Counted from the stretch's first letter, positions 15,510-25,280 are shown. The stretch is DNA of 38,143 bases from UBA12478 sp964513275 (GCA_964513275.1 CAZELN010000005.1:1-38143), one strand, 5' to 3'. Program-made: numbers and translations. Notes: generated from the sequence alone by a model not told the origin.

Positions 15510-15728
15510 TTAGAATTGCTTAAGAAGTTCTCGGGGATCGCCTCGAAGGATCTTTCCTTCTCGTGCTTCCTGTTGGGCTCGAAGCACAGCCTCCACTGCC
15601 TGATCCTCGGCATAACGAACCAAAGCCTGCCGCACGACCTCGGCCTTATTTGGCGCAATCCCGCGGGCAATCATCTCATGGATGAATGCTTCAAGATTTT
15701 GAGGAATAGGGACAGAAATAGTAGACAT
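15510..15728 (-). CDS. Ribbon-helix-helix antitoxin of the RelE-like toxin
   Basis: A 72-residue protein starting MSTISVPIPQNLEAFIHEM. It has the strand-helix-helix pattern of ParD/CopG-type regulators, with NKAEVVRQALVRYAED as the second helix, and a charged C-terminus that would hold the toxin. The frame is open to 15770, but that extension overlaps the promoter. The ATG at 15728 is chosen because a complete promoter with a palindrome lies just upstream. Confidence 0.82.
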   Translation of the reverse strand: MSTISVPIPQNLEAFIHEMIARGIAPNKAEVVRQALVRYAEDQAVEAVLRAQQEAREGKILRGDPRELLKQF

Positions 15729-15739
15729 ATGATTTTTCA

Positions 15740-15777
15740 GTATGAAATTATCATACCAAATTCTTCTCAAGAGTCAA
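15740..15777 (-). promoter_or_regulatory. Promoter and palindromic operator of the TA-ruvC operon
   Basis: On the minus strand: TTGACT (15772-15777), 16 bases, TATGAT (15750-15755). The perfect inverted repeat GTATGA-N5-TCATAC (15740-15756) covers the −10 box, so binding of the antitoxin would block RNA polymerase. This would also control ruvC downstream. Confidence 0.75.
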
Positions 15778-15785
15778 GCGCCAAC

Positions 15786-15820
15786 CAAAAACCACCCTTG
15801 GACAATCCTCGGGTGGTTTT
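15786..15820 (-). terminator. Intrinsic terminator of rpoBC
   Basis: On the minus strand ACCACCC (15811-15817) pairs with GGGTGGT (15791-15797) over a 13-base loop and is followed by TTTTTGG. It starts a few bases after the rpoC stop codon and separates rpoBC from the TA-ruvC operon. Confidence 0.88.
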
Positions 15821-15824
15821 TTTC

Positions 15825-18800
15825 TTACATCTCTTTCTCACTCTCTACTCCTTCTTTCACAGACTTGGTATCCGCAAAGGCCTCTTCGATTTCAGAGTCG
15901 ATCTCCCTACTGGTTTCCCGACGGGATCGCTTTCCTCCAACGTCGCCAATAAGCTCGTACTCCATGTCCTCAAAACCGGTTCCGGCAGGAATAAGCCTGC
16001 CGATAATGACGTTTTCTTTGAGTCCTTCAAGCCGGTCGATCTTACCTGTCACAGCCGCATTGATGAGCACGCGCGCCGTCTCTTGGAAGGAGGCGCTGGA
16101 AAGCCAGGAATCCGTCGAGAGCGAAATCTTTGTAATGCCCAGGAACAGCGCGCGCGAGGTCGCTGGCCTCTGACCTTTTCCGATTGGATCATTGGCATCC
16201 TCAAACGTCGCCTTTTCGATAATTTCACCAGGAAGCAAATCCGTATCCCCTGGATCAACAACGCGCACACGTGAAAACATCTGTCGGATAATAATCTCGA
16301 TGTGCTTGTTGTTGAGTTTCTGTCCTTGGCTGGAATAAATGAATTGAATTTCTTTGGAAAGATACTTTTGCACCGCGTCCTGACCTTTGTACTTGTAGAG
16401 AACCTGCAAATCCAGATGTCCGTCGGTAAGCGCATCACCCGCTTGAACTTCATCGCCGTCCTTCGTATAGAGGGTGTAGCCAGGTGGAATGATGTACTCA
16501 CGGACTTTCGTGGCCTCGTACACCACGGTCACGGTATTCTCTTTCTTGAACGTGATGATGCCATCGGCTGGTGCGAGGATTTCTTTTCCGGTTGATTTAC
16601 GCGCGATCACCTGACCTTTCTTCACTTTGTCACCCTCTTTCACGGTCAACTCGCCGGATTTTCCAACTAACTGTGTGTCTTCCTCCACGCCTTCATAGGT
16701 AATCTTCACGGTTTTTTGCCCAGGTCGCGTATCGAGAATCTGTTTTCCTGTTCCTGCTTGGACGATCTCGCGGCTCGCCGTTTCCACCGCCGCCTTCCCG
16801 GACACTTCCGACATGATGGCTTTCTGTTTTGGATTGCGAGCTTCAAACAATTCTTCCACGCGCGGCAGACCTTGGGTAATGTCTTTTCCCGCAACACCTC
16901 CCGTGTGAAAGGTACGCATTGTAAGCTGCGTTCCTGGCTCCCCAATAGACTGAGCGGCCATGATGCCTACAGACGTACCCAATTTCGCAAGCTTATTGTA
17001 GGCAAGATCATAACCGTAACACTTCTGGCACACCCCACGACGCAGACGGCAAGTCATCACGGAGCGAACATGCGCTTCCGGAAGTTCTTTTCCAGTGGCT
17101 TCAATTTCACGGATATGTTCTTCCGTAATGAGCTCGCCCGCGCCTACAAGCGTTTTGCGTCCACCTGGTTTTTTGATGTCCGAAAGGGCAAAGCGTCCCA
17201 AGATACGCACCAAGAGCGGTTCTCCGATTTCCTCGGACTCGATATGCGTTAGCACCACGCCCTTATCGTCACCACAGTCCTTCTCTCGAACAATCACATC
17301 CTGCGCCACATCCACTAAACGGCGTGTGAGGTATCCCGCGTTGGCGGTACGCAAAGCCGTGTCTGTCAAACCTTTGCGCACACCGTGAGAGGAAATGAAA
17401 AACTCCAACACGTCGTATCCTTCCTTAAAAGAGGACTTCACAGGAAGCTCGATAATGTCGCCCGACGGGTTTGCCACCAGTCCCTTCATACCCACCATTT
17501 GAGTCATCTGACCCCATGATCCACGGGCGCCGGACTCAATCATCGTGTAGGCCGGGTTGTCTTTTGGCAGAGCTTTCTTGGCCTCAACCGCAATGCGGTC
17601 TTTAATCTCATTCCACACTTTAATAATAGACGAATGGCGCTCGCTGGCCGTAAGCAGCCCTTGGGCAAAGTACTCTTCAATCTCACGCACACGCGTATCG
17701 CCTTCGGTCAACAAGGCCTCTTTCCCTTCCACTTCTGGAAGATTCGCCATGCCCCATGAGTAACCTGCGCGGGTAGAGTAACGAAATCCAATTTCTTTGA
17801 GACGATCCAAGAACGCTGCCGTCATTTCAGACCCATGCAACTCCAAGTAGTACTTCACGATACCGGCAAGTTCCTTCTTTCCCATCACCTGATTCTTGAA
17901 TGGAATCTCTGCGGGGAACTGTTTGTTCACCAAAAGACGTCCAGGGGTTGTGATGATAATCTGCCCGTCGTCCAACCGCACCACGCACCAATCGCGCAAA
18001 CCGATCCTTCGCGTGGACTGCGCGTTCATGGCTTCTATTTCACTGGCAAACAATGGGAGTCCTTCTTTGCTCTGTGGGATGGGCGTCACATCCATGGTGA
18101 GAAAGAAAATGCCCCACGCAATATCCTTTCCAGGCGTGGCCACGGGTCCGCCAAACGCTGGTTTGAGAAGATTCTTAGTCGCAAGCATCATCTCACGTGC
18201 TTCCGCGCGAGCTTCTTCTGTGAGCGGTACGTGCACGGCCATTTGGTCACCATCAAAGTCGGCGTTATACGCATCACACACAAGCGGATGGATCTGGATG
18301 GCTTTCCCTTCAATGAGGGTCGGGCGGAACGCTTGAATACCAAGACGGTGAAGCGTTGGAGCGCGGTTCAACAGCACGAATGCATCCTTGGTCACTTCTT
18401 CCAAGATGTCCCAGGTCTCCGGTCGATCAGATTCGATGAACCGGTTCGCCGATCGGATGTTGTGGACGTACTCACGTTCAATAAGCTTGGAGATGACAAA
18501 CGGCTTGAAGAGTTCAAGCGCCATCTTTTTTGGGATCCCACATTGATCAAGCTTCAAGTGCGGTCCCACGACAATGACGGAGCGCCCAGAATAATCAATG
18601 CGCTTTCCAAGCAAATTCTGACGGAACCGTCCCTGCTTTCCCTTCAGCTGGTCGGCAAGGGATTTAAGCTGACGTTTCTTTCCGGTGGCGGCAATGACGG
18701 TCTTGCTGTGTCGCGCGGAATTGTCGATCAACGCATCCACCGCTTCCTGCAACATACGCTTCTCATTGCGGGAGATCACTTCTGGCGCATGCAAATCAAA

Positions 18801-19847
18801 CAAACGCTTTAAACGGTTGTTGCGATTAATCACGCGACGATACAGGTCATTGAGGTCAGACGTAGCGAAACGGCCTCCGTCCAATGGCACCATCGGTCGC
18901 AAATCCGGTGGAATCACCGGAACGGCTTCAAGAATCATCCACTCAGGTTTCAATGAGTTAATGTGGAATGACTTGAGCAACTTTACGCGTCGCAAAATCC
19001 GGTTACGCTTGGTCTTGGTCGCGGTCTTTAGTTCTTCTTCAAGCACCTTCATCGTCTCGCCCACGTTGATTCGACGCAACATCTCTTGAACGGCTTCCGC
19101 ACCAATGTTCGCTTCAAAGATATGTCCGTATTTGAGGCTCCACTCGTGATAGGTTTGTTCAGAAATGATCGACATAACCTTCATGACTTTCAGATCCTCA
19201 AGCACGGCCTCAAAATCCTCTTCAAGCTCGGCAAGTTTTGTATCGCGAATTTCCTCCAAACGCTTGGTCTCTTTTTCTATGGACTTCTTGTCGTCTCCAA
19301 ACTTTTGTTCAAGCCGGCTCACATCACGCTTAAACTCTCCTTCGATCATTTTTTCTTTGCTCTTTTTTTCATTGGTAACCTGCTCGACGGTCTGTTCCTT
19401 GGCAACCTCGTTCACGTCGGTTACAAGAAAGCTTGCAAAGTAAATAATCTTTTCAAGATTTTGGATGGAAAGGTCTAAAATGGTTCCAATCTTAGATGGA
19501 ACGCCGCGCAAAAACCAAATGTGGCTAATGGGGGCGGCAAGATCGATGTGACCCATGCGCTCGCGTCGCACAACGGAATGGGTGACTTCCACGCCGCACT
19601 TGTCGCAGACAATCCCCTTGTATCGAATCTTCTTGTACTTTCAGCAGTAACACTCCCAATCCTTAGACGGCCCGAAAATTTCCTCAGCAAAGAGACCTTG
19701 CTTTTCAGGCTTCTGGGTTCGGTAATTGATCGTTTCAGGTTTGGAGACCTCGCCAAACGACCACGAACGAATGGTGTCTGGAGAGGCAAGCCGCAATCGG
19801 ATCGAGTCGAAGTCAGTGGATTTGAGAGATTCTTGTTGTTTAAACAT
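15825..19847 (-). CDS. rpoC: RNA polymerase subunit β', with one in-frame UGA
   Basis: The β' subunit holds the catalytic centre of RNA polymerase. The frame from the ATG at 19847 (MFKQQESLKS) to 15825 is 1340 codons, broken only by a UGA at 19641-19643 (codon 69). The codon falls in DWECYC-UGA-KYKKIRYKGIVCDKCGVEV, where other β' proteins have glycine in the zinc motif CxCGKYK. The catalytic NADFDGDQMAVH and the second zinc cluster around CRLRRGVCQKCYGYDL are intact. The start lies three bases after the rpoB stop, so the two are one operon. A gene caller using the standard code would start falsely at 19592. GGA changed to TGA is a single base, so a sequencing or assembly error is the simplest reading; real recoding cannot be excluded. 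Confidence 0.93.
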
Positions 19848-19850
19848 ATC

Positions 19851-20030
19851 CTATTTCTTTATAACTTTCTTTTCTCCGGGAAGTTCGACCTTCTGCCCGT
19901 CTTTGAGGAGTTCGACATCCATACACAACCCCTTGAGTTCTCGCACCAGCACGTTAAATGATTCCGGGATGTTCACTTTGCGAATCGGCTCGCCTTTTAT
20001 GATAGATTCGTAGGCCTTTGAGCGACCTCT
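19851..20030 (-). CDS. rpoB: RNA polymerase subunit β, C-terminal segment
   Basis: These 60 codons encode GRSKAYESIIKGEPI, then IPESFNVLVRELKGLCMDVELL and a Lys/Glu-rich end. They match the last conserved part of RpoB, which in other bacteria follows directly on LTxKSDDVxGR. The upstream RpoB segment stops at ILTIKS plus one base beside the N gap at 20193. The 162 bases between 20031 and 20192 do not encode RpoB, and the frame is closed by a stop (TAA at about 20079). The boundary is placed at the AGA-GGT codons by homology and is approximate. The stop is three bases before the rpoC start. Confidence 0.85.
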   Translation of the reverse strand, partial: RGRSKAYESIIKGEPIRKVNIPESFNVLVRELKGLCMDVELLKDGQKVELPGEKKVIKK

Positions 20031-20202
20031 TTTATATGCATATGTATTCATTAGTATTAGTTGAATACAATACGAAGGTTTTTAATCTGCTTAAGAAATA
20101 TATCACGACATTCGAACAGATTCGATGAACTCTTCTAAATTACTCCATTCTCCACCACCGCGCCCAGTAACTCTGACAGGTCAGAAAAAACCNNNNNNNN
20201 NN
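20031..20202 (-). other. Non-RpoB sequence and assembly gap inside rpoB
   Basis: This stretch (20031-20192 plus ten N) separates two parts of RpoB that are normally joined without a break. It is AT-rich next to the downstream exon and has stops in all three minus-strand frames, so it is not an intein in its present form. Possible short reading ends near the gap are FSDLSELLGAVVENGVI and GGGEWSNLEEFIESVRMS. I cannot identify them. The missing bases should include the codons for about Asp-Asp-Val. An RNA intron whose body lies in the gap, or a chimeric contig end, would both fit. Confidence 0.7.
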
Positions 20203-23200
20203 CGGACTTGATCGTGAGAATTTCTTGCAGCATGTGGGATGCGCCGTACGCTTCCAGCGCCCAGACTTCCATTTCTCCGAACCGTTGTCCGCCGAACTGG
20301 GCTTTTCCGCCCAACGGCTGCTGTGTGATGAGGGAATAGGGGCCGATGGAACGTTGGTGCATCTTGTCTTCGACCATGTGCGAGAGCTTCAAGATGTACA
20401 TGTAGCCGACGGTCACTTGATTTTCAAACGCGTCGCCAGAGCGACCATCAAAGAGCGTCACTTGGCCAGAACGCGGAAATCCCGCGCGCTCAAGTTCGTC
20501 ATAAATCATTTTTTCTGGCACGCCATTAAGAACAGGTGTGTTCACATTGTAGCCAAGCGCGTTGGCGGCAAGCCCCATATGCACCTCAAGGATCTGTCCG
20601 AGGTTCATACGCGAGACAATACCAAGCGGAGTCAAGATGATGTCGACTGGGGTTCCGTCTGGAAGGAACGGCATATCCGCGACAGGCACGACTTTGGAAA
20701 TTACTCCTTTGTTTCCGTGACGTCCGGCAACCTTATCTCCCACCTGAATCTTCCGAAGGTCGGCAATCGTTACCTGGATCGACTTGATGACTCCGGGAGA
20801 AAGCTTATCGCCTTCTTCTCGAGAGAACACGGTCACGGCCACAACTTTTCCATGTTCACCATGTTCAAGATACAGAGACGAATCTCGAACATCGCGAGCC
20901 TTTTCACCGAAAATCGCGCGCAGCAGTTTCTCTTCTGCGGAAAGTTCGGTCTCGCCCTTTGGCGTAATCTTTCCGACCAAGATGTCGCCGGACTTCACTT
21001 CAGCGCCCACACGAATGACGCCTTCAGAATCGAGATTCCCAAGTTTGTCCTCTGAGACGTTTGGGATATCCGACGTCACAACCTCAGGGCCGAGCTTGGT
21101 GTCGCGCACGTCAATGGTGTAATGCTCGATGTGGACGCTTGTAAAACGATCGTCTTGCACCAGACGCTCCGACAAAATAACGGCATCCTCATAGTTATAT
21201 CCATCCCAGGCCATGAATGCGACCAGACAATTTTGTCCAAGCGCCAATTCTCCTTGGTCAACGGCGGAGGAGTCGGCAATGACGTCGCCTTTCACGATCT
21301 TCTGCCCCTTGTGCACGACCGGGCGTTGGTTAATGGAGGTGGAATTGTTCGAGCGTAGAAATTTTTTGAGTTCGTACTGGGTTTGATTGCCATGCTCATC
21401 CTTAATCTCTACAAGGTTGCCTTCCACACGAGAAACATCTCCAGACTGCTCGGCCACAACCACGTGACCAGAATCTCGCGCAGAGCGCTTCTCGGAACCT
21501 GTTCCGCAAATAGGAGCATCTGGCTTAATGGTCGGCACAGCCTGACGTTGCATGTTTGTCCCCATGAGGGCGCGTGTGGCATCATCGTGTTCCAAGAAGG
21601 GAATGAGCGCCGTCCCAATGGAAACGATCTGCTTGGAAGAAACATCCATGTAGTCCACTTCTTCTTGTCCCACAACTTTTGGTTCACCGTACTTCCGGCC
21701 TCCGACAAACGCCTCGACAAAGTAGCCGTCCTCATCAATAGGCACGGTCGCGGGAACGGTCACAGATCGTTCTTCCTTAAACGCATTGATAAATTCAATC
21801 TCGTCGGTTACACGGCTCAGCGTCTTTCCCTCTTTTTGTTCCTTGATAACTTTGCGATAAGGCGTCTCGATGAATCCGTAGTCATTAATGACAGCGTAGG
21901 AAGCCAAGTGACCAATGAGTCCGATGTTTGGTCCTTCTGGAGTCGCGATCGGACAGATGCGTCCATAGTGCGTTGGATGCACGTCGCGCACTTCAAATCC
22001 GGCACGCTCACGAGAAAGTCCTCCCGGACCCATCGCGGAAAGACGACGTTTGTGCTCAAGCTCGGCAAGAGGATTCGTCTGATCCATGAACTGGGAAAGC
22101 TGGGAAGACATGAAAAACTCACGAATCGCCCCGATCACAGGGCGGGCGTTGATAAGACGTCCTGGGGTCAGCGTGTCGATATCGCGGGTAGACATCCGAT
22201 CACGCACGATGCGCTCCATTCGTGCCAAACCCACACGGAAACGTCCCTGAATCAACTCCCCGACCGCACGCACACGACGGTTCCCAAGGTGATCGACGTC
22301 GTCTGGTTCACCTTGTTCAATGTTGAGCTTAATAATCTCACGAATAATCATGACAAGATCCTCCTTGCGGATAATGCGGTTCTCTTCCTTTACCACAAGT
22401 TCGTCATTGATATCTTGATCAAAACGCAAGTTGAATTTATAGCGTCCAACTTTTCCTAGGTCGTATCGATCAAAATTAAAAAACATCGAGTGAATCAAGC
22501 TCTTGGCATTATCAGCCGTCGCGCGATCACCAGGACGGATGCGCTTATAGACTTCGATGAGTCCCTCGTCTTCATTTTTTGAAATGTCTTTATGGATCGT
22601 TGACTCGATATAGTGGTTAGTTGGATGGACATCGATATCGCGGAAAAGTTCCGTAATCGATTCGTCGTCTGGAATACCAAAGGCGCGCAAAAGGGCAGTC
22701 ACAGGCACTTTACGCTTACGGTCAATCTTCACCCAAATGACGTTCTTTGGATCGGTTTCAAACTCAAGCCAAGCGCCACGATTTGGGATGATCTTGGCGC
22801 CGTAATAGCGTCGGCCGCGGTAGACGTCCGCGGTAAAAAACGCTCCAGCTGAACGCACGAGCTGGGAAACGATCACGCGCTCAACGCCATTAATGAGGAA
22901 GGTTCCTCGCGGAGTCATAATGGGGAGGTCTCCCAAATAGATCTCCTGCTCTTTCACGTCCTTGGTTCGAAGGTTTACCAGACGTGTTTTCACGCGCAAT
23001 GGTGCCTCGAAGGTCACGTTCTTTTCGCGTGAGGTTTTCTCGTCAAACTTTGGTTCGTCAAGATAATAATCATCAAAATAGAGCTCCAGGTCACGGCCGA
23101 TAAAGTCCGTGATAGGTGTAACCTCCTGGAACAGTTCCTTGATTCCTTCATCATAAAACCAACGGTAACTCCGACGTTGAACCTCAATGAGATCCGGAAC

Positions 23201-23278
23201 GTCCATCGCGTCTCCTACAGCGTTACCAAACAACTTTCGTTCCCTTGTTTTAACGGGAGTACGGCGGAAAATAGGCAT
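20203..23278 (-). CDS. rpoB: RNA polymerase subunit β, main segment
   Basis: This encodes about 1025 residues of the β subunit. The start MPIFRRTPVKTRERKLFG at 23278 is preferred to the ATG at 23308, which lies inside a terminator hairpin. The rifampicin pocket is complete: SSQLSQFMDQTNPLAELEHKRR is followed by LSAMGPGGL, with the Asp, His and Ser that are commonly mutated in resistance all in the sensitive form. The flanking HPTHYGRICPIATPEGPN and the catalytic-side KVAGRHGNKGVISKV are present. The segment ends MLQEILTIKS at the N gap; the rest of the protein is at 19851-20030. There is no upstream rplJL, unlike many bacteria. Instead a leader of about 255 bases and a candidate noncoding RNA precede it. 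Confidence 0.95.
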
Positions 23279-23535
23279 AGGTGATAAACAAAAAAACTTT
23301 CCGTTCAATGGAAAGGCCTTTTATAACTCATTAATAATGGGGGTGCGCACCATCAGAGAAGAAGGGGTTATCCCGATTTCATGGTTCACAGGCCAATGAA
23401 TCAGGCGTTTCTCTTTATGTGCCCCTTTCCTGGTTGACCGTTCTGCCAAATACGAGGCCAGGGGGTTGTCGCGACACGTCGTTTGCGAACGACGTGTCAA
23501 GTTTTGCTAATTTTAGCTAAACCTGACGTGAATGC
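23279..23535 (-). promoter_or_regulatory. Long structured 5' leader of rpoB
   Basis: From the predicted start near 23535 to the ATG the leader has no convincing gene. It holds a perfect 11-base-pair hairpin with a four-base loop (23473-23498), a GGG-ATAA-CCC hairpin, a palindromic GGTGCGCACC, and a terminator-like hairpin (23290-23315) that ends 11 bases before rpoB. The segment GGAAAGG (23424-23430, minus strand) can pair with CCTTTCC (23310-23316), which is the upstream arm of that terminator. This gives two exclusive folds, as in attenuators. I cannot match it to a known leader family. Confidence 0.6.
23290..23315 (-). terminator. Terminator-like hairpin just before rpoB (candidate attenuator)
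   Basis: CTTTCC (23310-23315) pairs with GGAAAG (23297-23302) over a seven-base loop and is followed by seven T. The rpoB start codon is 11 bases further on. The stem is short, so it is likely a conditional rather than a full stop. Confidence 0.6.
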
Positions 23536-23541
23536 AGGGCG

Positions 23542-23570
23542 ATAGTAGCACGAGCTTTTTCAAGCGTCAA
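23542..23570 (-). promoter_or_regulatory. Promoter of the rpoB leader
   Basis: On the minus strand: TTGACG (23565-23570), a 17-base spacer ending TGC, TACTAT (23542-23547). Five of six bases fit at each hexamer and the −10 is extended. It lies directly after the terminator of the candidate noncoding RNA. Confidence 0.8.
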
Positions 23571-23587
23571 GGAGATATCCACAAAAC

Positions 23588-23765
23588 AAAAAACTCCTGA
23601 ACCCGAGGCTGCGAAGAGAGGTCACGATCGAGTCAAACCAGATCAGAACGTTTGAGCATGAGGAGAGAGATTTTGGTCACTCAGCCTTGCGGCGAATGAC
23701 CTATGCTCGCGATTTAGACCAGGGTTGAATCGTACCAAGCTTCGCAGCCTTGGATTCAGGAACCA
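23588..23765 (-). ncRNA. Candidate rod-shaped noncoding RNA, 6S-like in shape
   Basis: The region forms a long imperfect hairpin of about 178 bases. The outer arms (23740-23760 and 23596-23616) pair over 21 positions with one wobble and one mismatch. Inside are ACGAT/ATCGT, then GAGCAT/ATGCTC (23703-23708 with 23654-23659), then GGTCA/TGACC closing a GCC-GCAA-GGC tip. The 3' arm runs into TTTTTTGTTTTG, so the outer stem doubles as a terminator. A promoter lies at 23771-23798. No open frame explains it. Size, closed ends and rod shape recall 6S RNA, which binds RNA polymerase, but I see no decisive sequence match. tmRNA, SRP RNA and RNase P RNA signatures are absent. Confidence 0.7.
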
Positions 23766-23770
23766 CGAAA

Positions 23771-23798
23771 ATTTTAGCAAGAACGAGGAAAGAATCAA
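23771..23798 (-). promoter_or_regulatory. Promoter of the candidate noncoding RNA
   Basis: On the minus strand: TTGATT (23793-23798), a 16-base spacer ending TGC, TAAAAT (23771-23776). The start would fall near 23764-23765, four or five bases before the outer stem begins. Confidence 0.75.
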
Positions 23799-23887
23799 GG
23801 TAGGACTATCTCATCTGTGCACGAATAGATCGTAGACGGATGAAAGAGAGGATCCAGATCGTGAAGCATGTTGCACCTCCGGGCTGT

Positions 23888-23912
23888 CTCAGGGCTGGAT
23901 CCAACCCCTGAG
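23888..23912 (-). repeat. Hairpin after the high-GC gene
   Basis: CTCAGGG (23906-23912 on the minus strand) and CCCTGAG (23888-23894) pair over an 11-base loop, four bases after the stop codon. There is no T run, so it is a weak or factor-dependent end, or an mRNA 3' stabiliser. The following 90 bases up to the noncoding RNA promoter show nothing else. Confidence 0.45.
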
Positions 23913-23916
23913 AAAG

Positions 23917-25204
23917 TTACGTGTTCGAGCTGAGCTCGGCGGAAATAGTGGTTGATTCCTCGACTTGCGCGAACGACTCATGCGTCTGCTCGTCCGCGAG
24001 AGCCTGCTTGAGCTGCGCGAAGAAGCTCTGGAGAAGCGCTGGTAGATCAACCCGTTTGAACTCGGTGCCGATTCCGAGATCCTTGCGAGCACTGGCGAGC
24101 CAGCCATAGAAGCGCCTGGCAATCACTTGACACACAACACCAATTCGCGGGTTCGAACCTTCGTCTCCTCCGGAGAGCGGTGAATTGGGAATGGGCAGGT
24201 TCGACTTCGTTCGCACGACCTCAAGCTCGTAGAAGGCCGGCTTCCTGCCACTTTCGATGTTCCAGTGCTCTGGACGACGACCACCTTCGAAGGCGTCGAT
24301 CGTCTCGCACACTGTTTCTTGGCTTCGTCTCCAGTTCGATTGCCTCTCATAGATCCGCAGGCAGAGCGACTGGATCTCGTCCTCAGACGTTCCTAGTTGC
24401 TCGAGCAGCCTTCTCTTGCCACGTTGTTCAAGATCCAAGTAGCTCACTTCTCCCANNNNNNNNNNGCTGGAAGGCTTCGACGAGATTCCATATCTCCCGC
24501 TGTGCCGCCTGCTTGCGAATGCGGGCGAGTGTGAGCTTGAGCCAGAACATGAGGCTGTCGAACTTCTGCGCGCGCTCGCGCCGCTTGGCCTCGTCGCGCT
24601 GGCGGATCACGCCCTTTGCGGCCTCGAGCACAGCGGCATTGCCACCGCTCTGGCCGATCGCACCCGTGAGATGCTCGACCGGAGGTTCGGGCTCACGAAC
24701 GGGTTCCGGATCGCGCAGGACGTCGGGAAGGCGGGGCTCGCTGGGAGCTGGGTTCCAACCGTGACCACGATGCGGCGAACCGCGGTGGTCATGGCCAGAA
24801 CGCTCCCTTACGGGCCGCACAAGCGACGTCCCCACGAGGGGATCTACGATCACGACCTCTTGTGGTTGACCGCGCTGGATCACGACCGCCCCACGCTCGC
24901 GAGACGGTTGTTCGTCTCGGGAAGCGACGATCGCACCTCGTGCAACAACAGGAGTGGTGCAGTCGAGATCCTCGGCTCCCAGGTTCTTGAGGATCTGGTA
25001 CAGACCACGATCGACAGAGCCTTTGCGCGAGAGGCACACCTGACAGGTGGCCGCCGCGAGAGCTTCCTCGATGCTGCTCACGTCCTGAGGGACAACGAGC
25101 AGCGGGATCGACCTATCCTCGAAATTCATCTGAGCCTTGACCGGTCGACTCTTGTGACACTGACAGCAGGTTGCCTGCGCCGGCATCGGAACGCTCGTGT
25201 TTCC
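23917..25204 (-). CDS. High-GC gene with zinc-finger-like N-terminus, unknown (split by gap)
   Basis: I read this as one gene of about 425 residues cut by ten N at 24456-24465. The two open frames join if the true gap is a multiple of three. The N-terminus MGNTSVPMPAQATCCQCHKS and a later ATCQVCLS give two CxxC pairs that could bind zinc. A Pro/Arg/Glu-rich stretch (about 90-190) follows, then a helical basic region AKRRERAQKFDSLMFWLKL. After the gap come LDLEQRGKRRLLEQL and a mostly helical domain ending in a polar tail. I recognise no family. Third positions are strongly G/C-rich, unlike ftsK and rpoB on either side, which suggests transfer or a special expression class. GGAGA precedes the ATG by eight bases. 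Confidence 0.65.
24456..24465. other. Assembly gap (ten N)
   Basis: Ten N inside the high-GC gene at 23917-25204. A gap of 0, 3, 6 or another multiple of three would restore a single frame; ten would not. Confidence 0.95.
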
Positions 25205-25280
25205 CATTTGTTTCGTCTCCGAGTGGTTTGTCGTAAGAAACGACTGCAAAAATTATCAAAAACATGGGTTTTTGTCAATG

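Noticed and set aside
15489..16274. Plus-strand open frame of 261 codons
   Set aside because: It crosses the antitoxin gene, the TA promoter, the terminator and the rpoC end on the other strand, which real genes do not do.
17835..18812. Plus-strand open frame of 325 codons
   Set aside because: It lies opposite the most conserved part of rpoC and has no domain or ribosome binding site. It is a shadow.
19641..19847. Genome-wide code 25 (UGA read as glycine)
   Set aside because: recA, lepB and the O-antigen-ligase-like gene end with TGA at the expected family length, and other long frames have no internal TGA. Only one codon in rpoC is affected.
20031..20202. Intein in rpoB
   Set aside because: The frame that continues into the C-terminal RpoB segment has a TAA about 50 bases upstream, and there is no His-Asn end before the junction.
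21383..22459. Plus-strand open frame of 358 codons
   Set aside because: It lies opposite the conserved centre of rpoB; composition follows that gene. It is a shadow.
23279..23916. tmRNA, RNase P RNA or SRP RNA in the gap before rpoB
   Set aside because: I looked for the tmRNA ends, the RNase P GAGGAAAGUC core and the SRP tetraloop region and found none on either strand.
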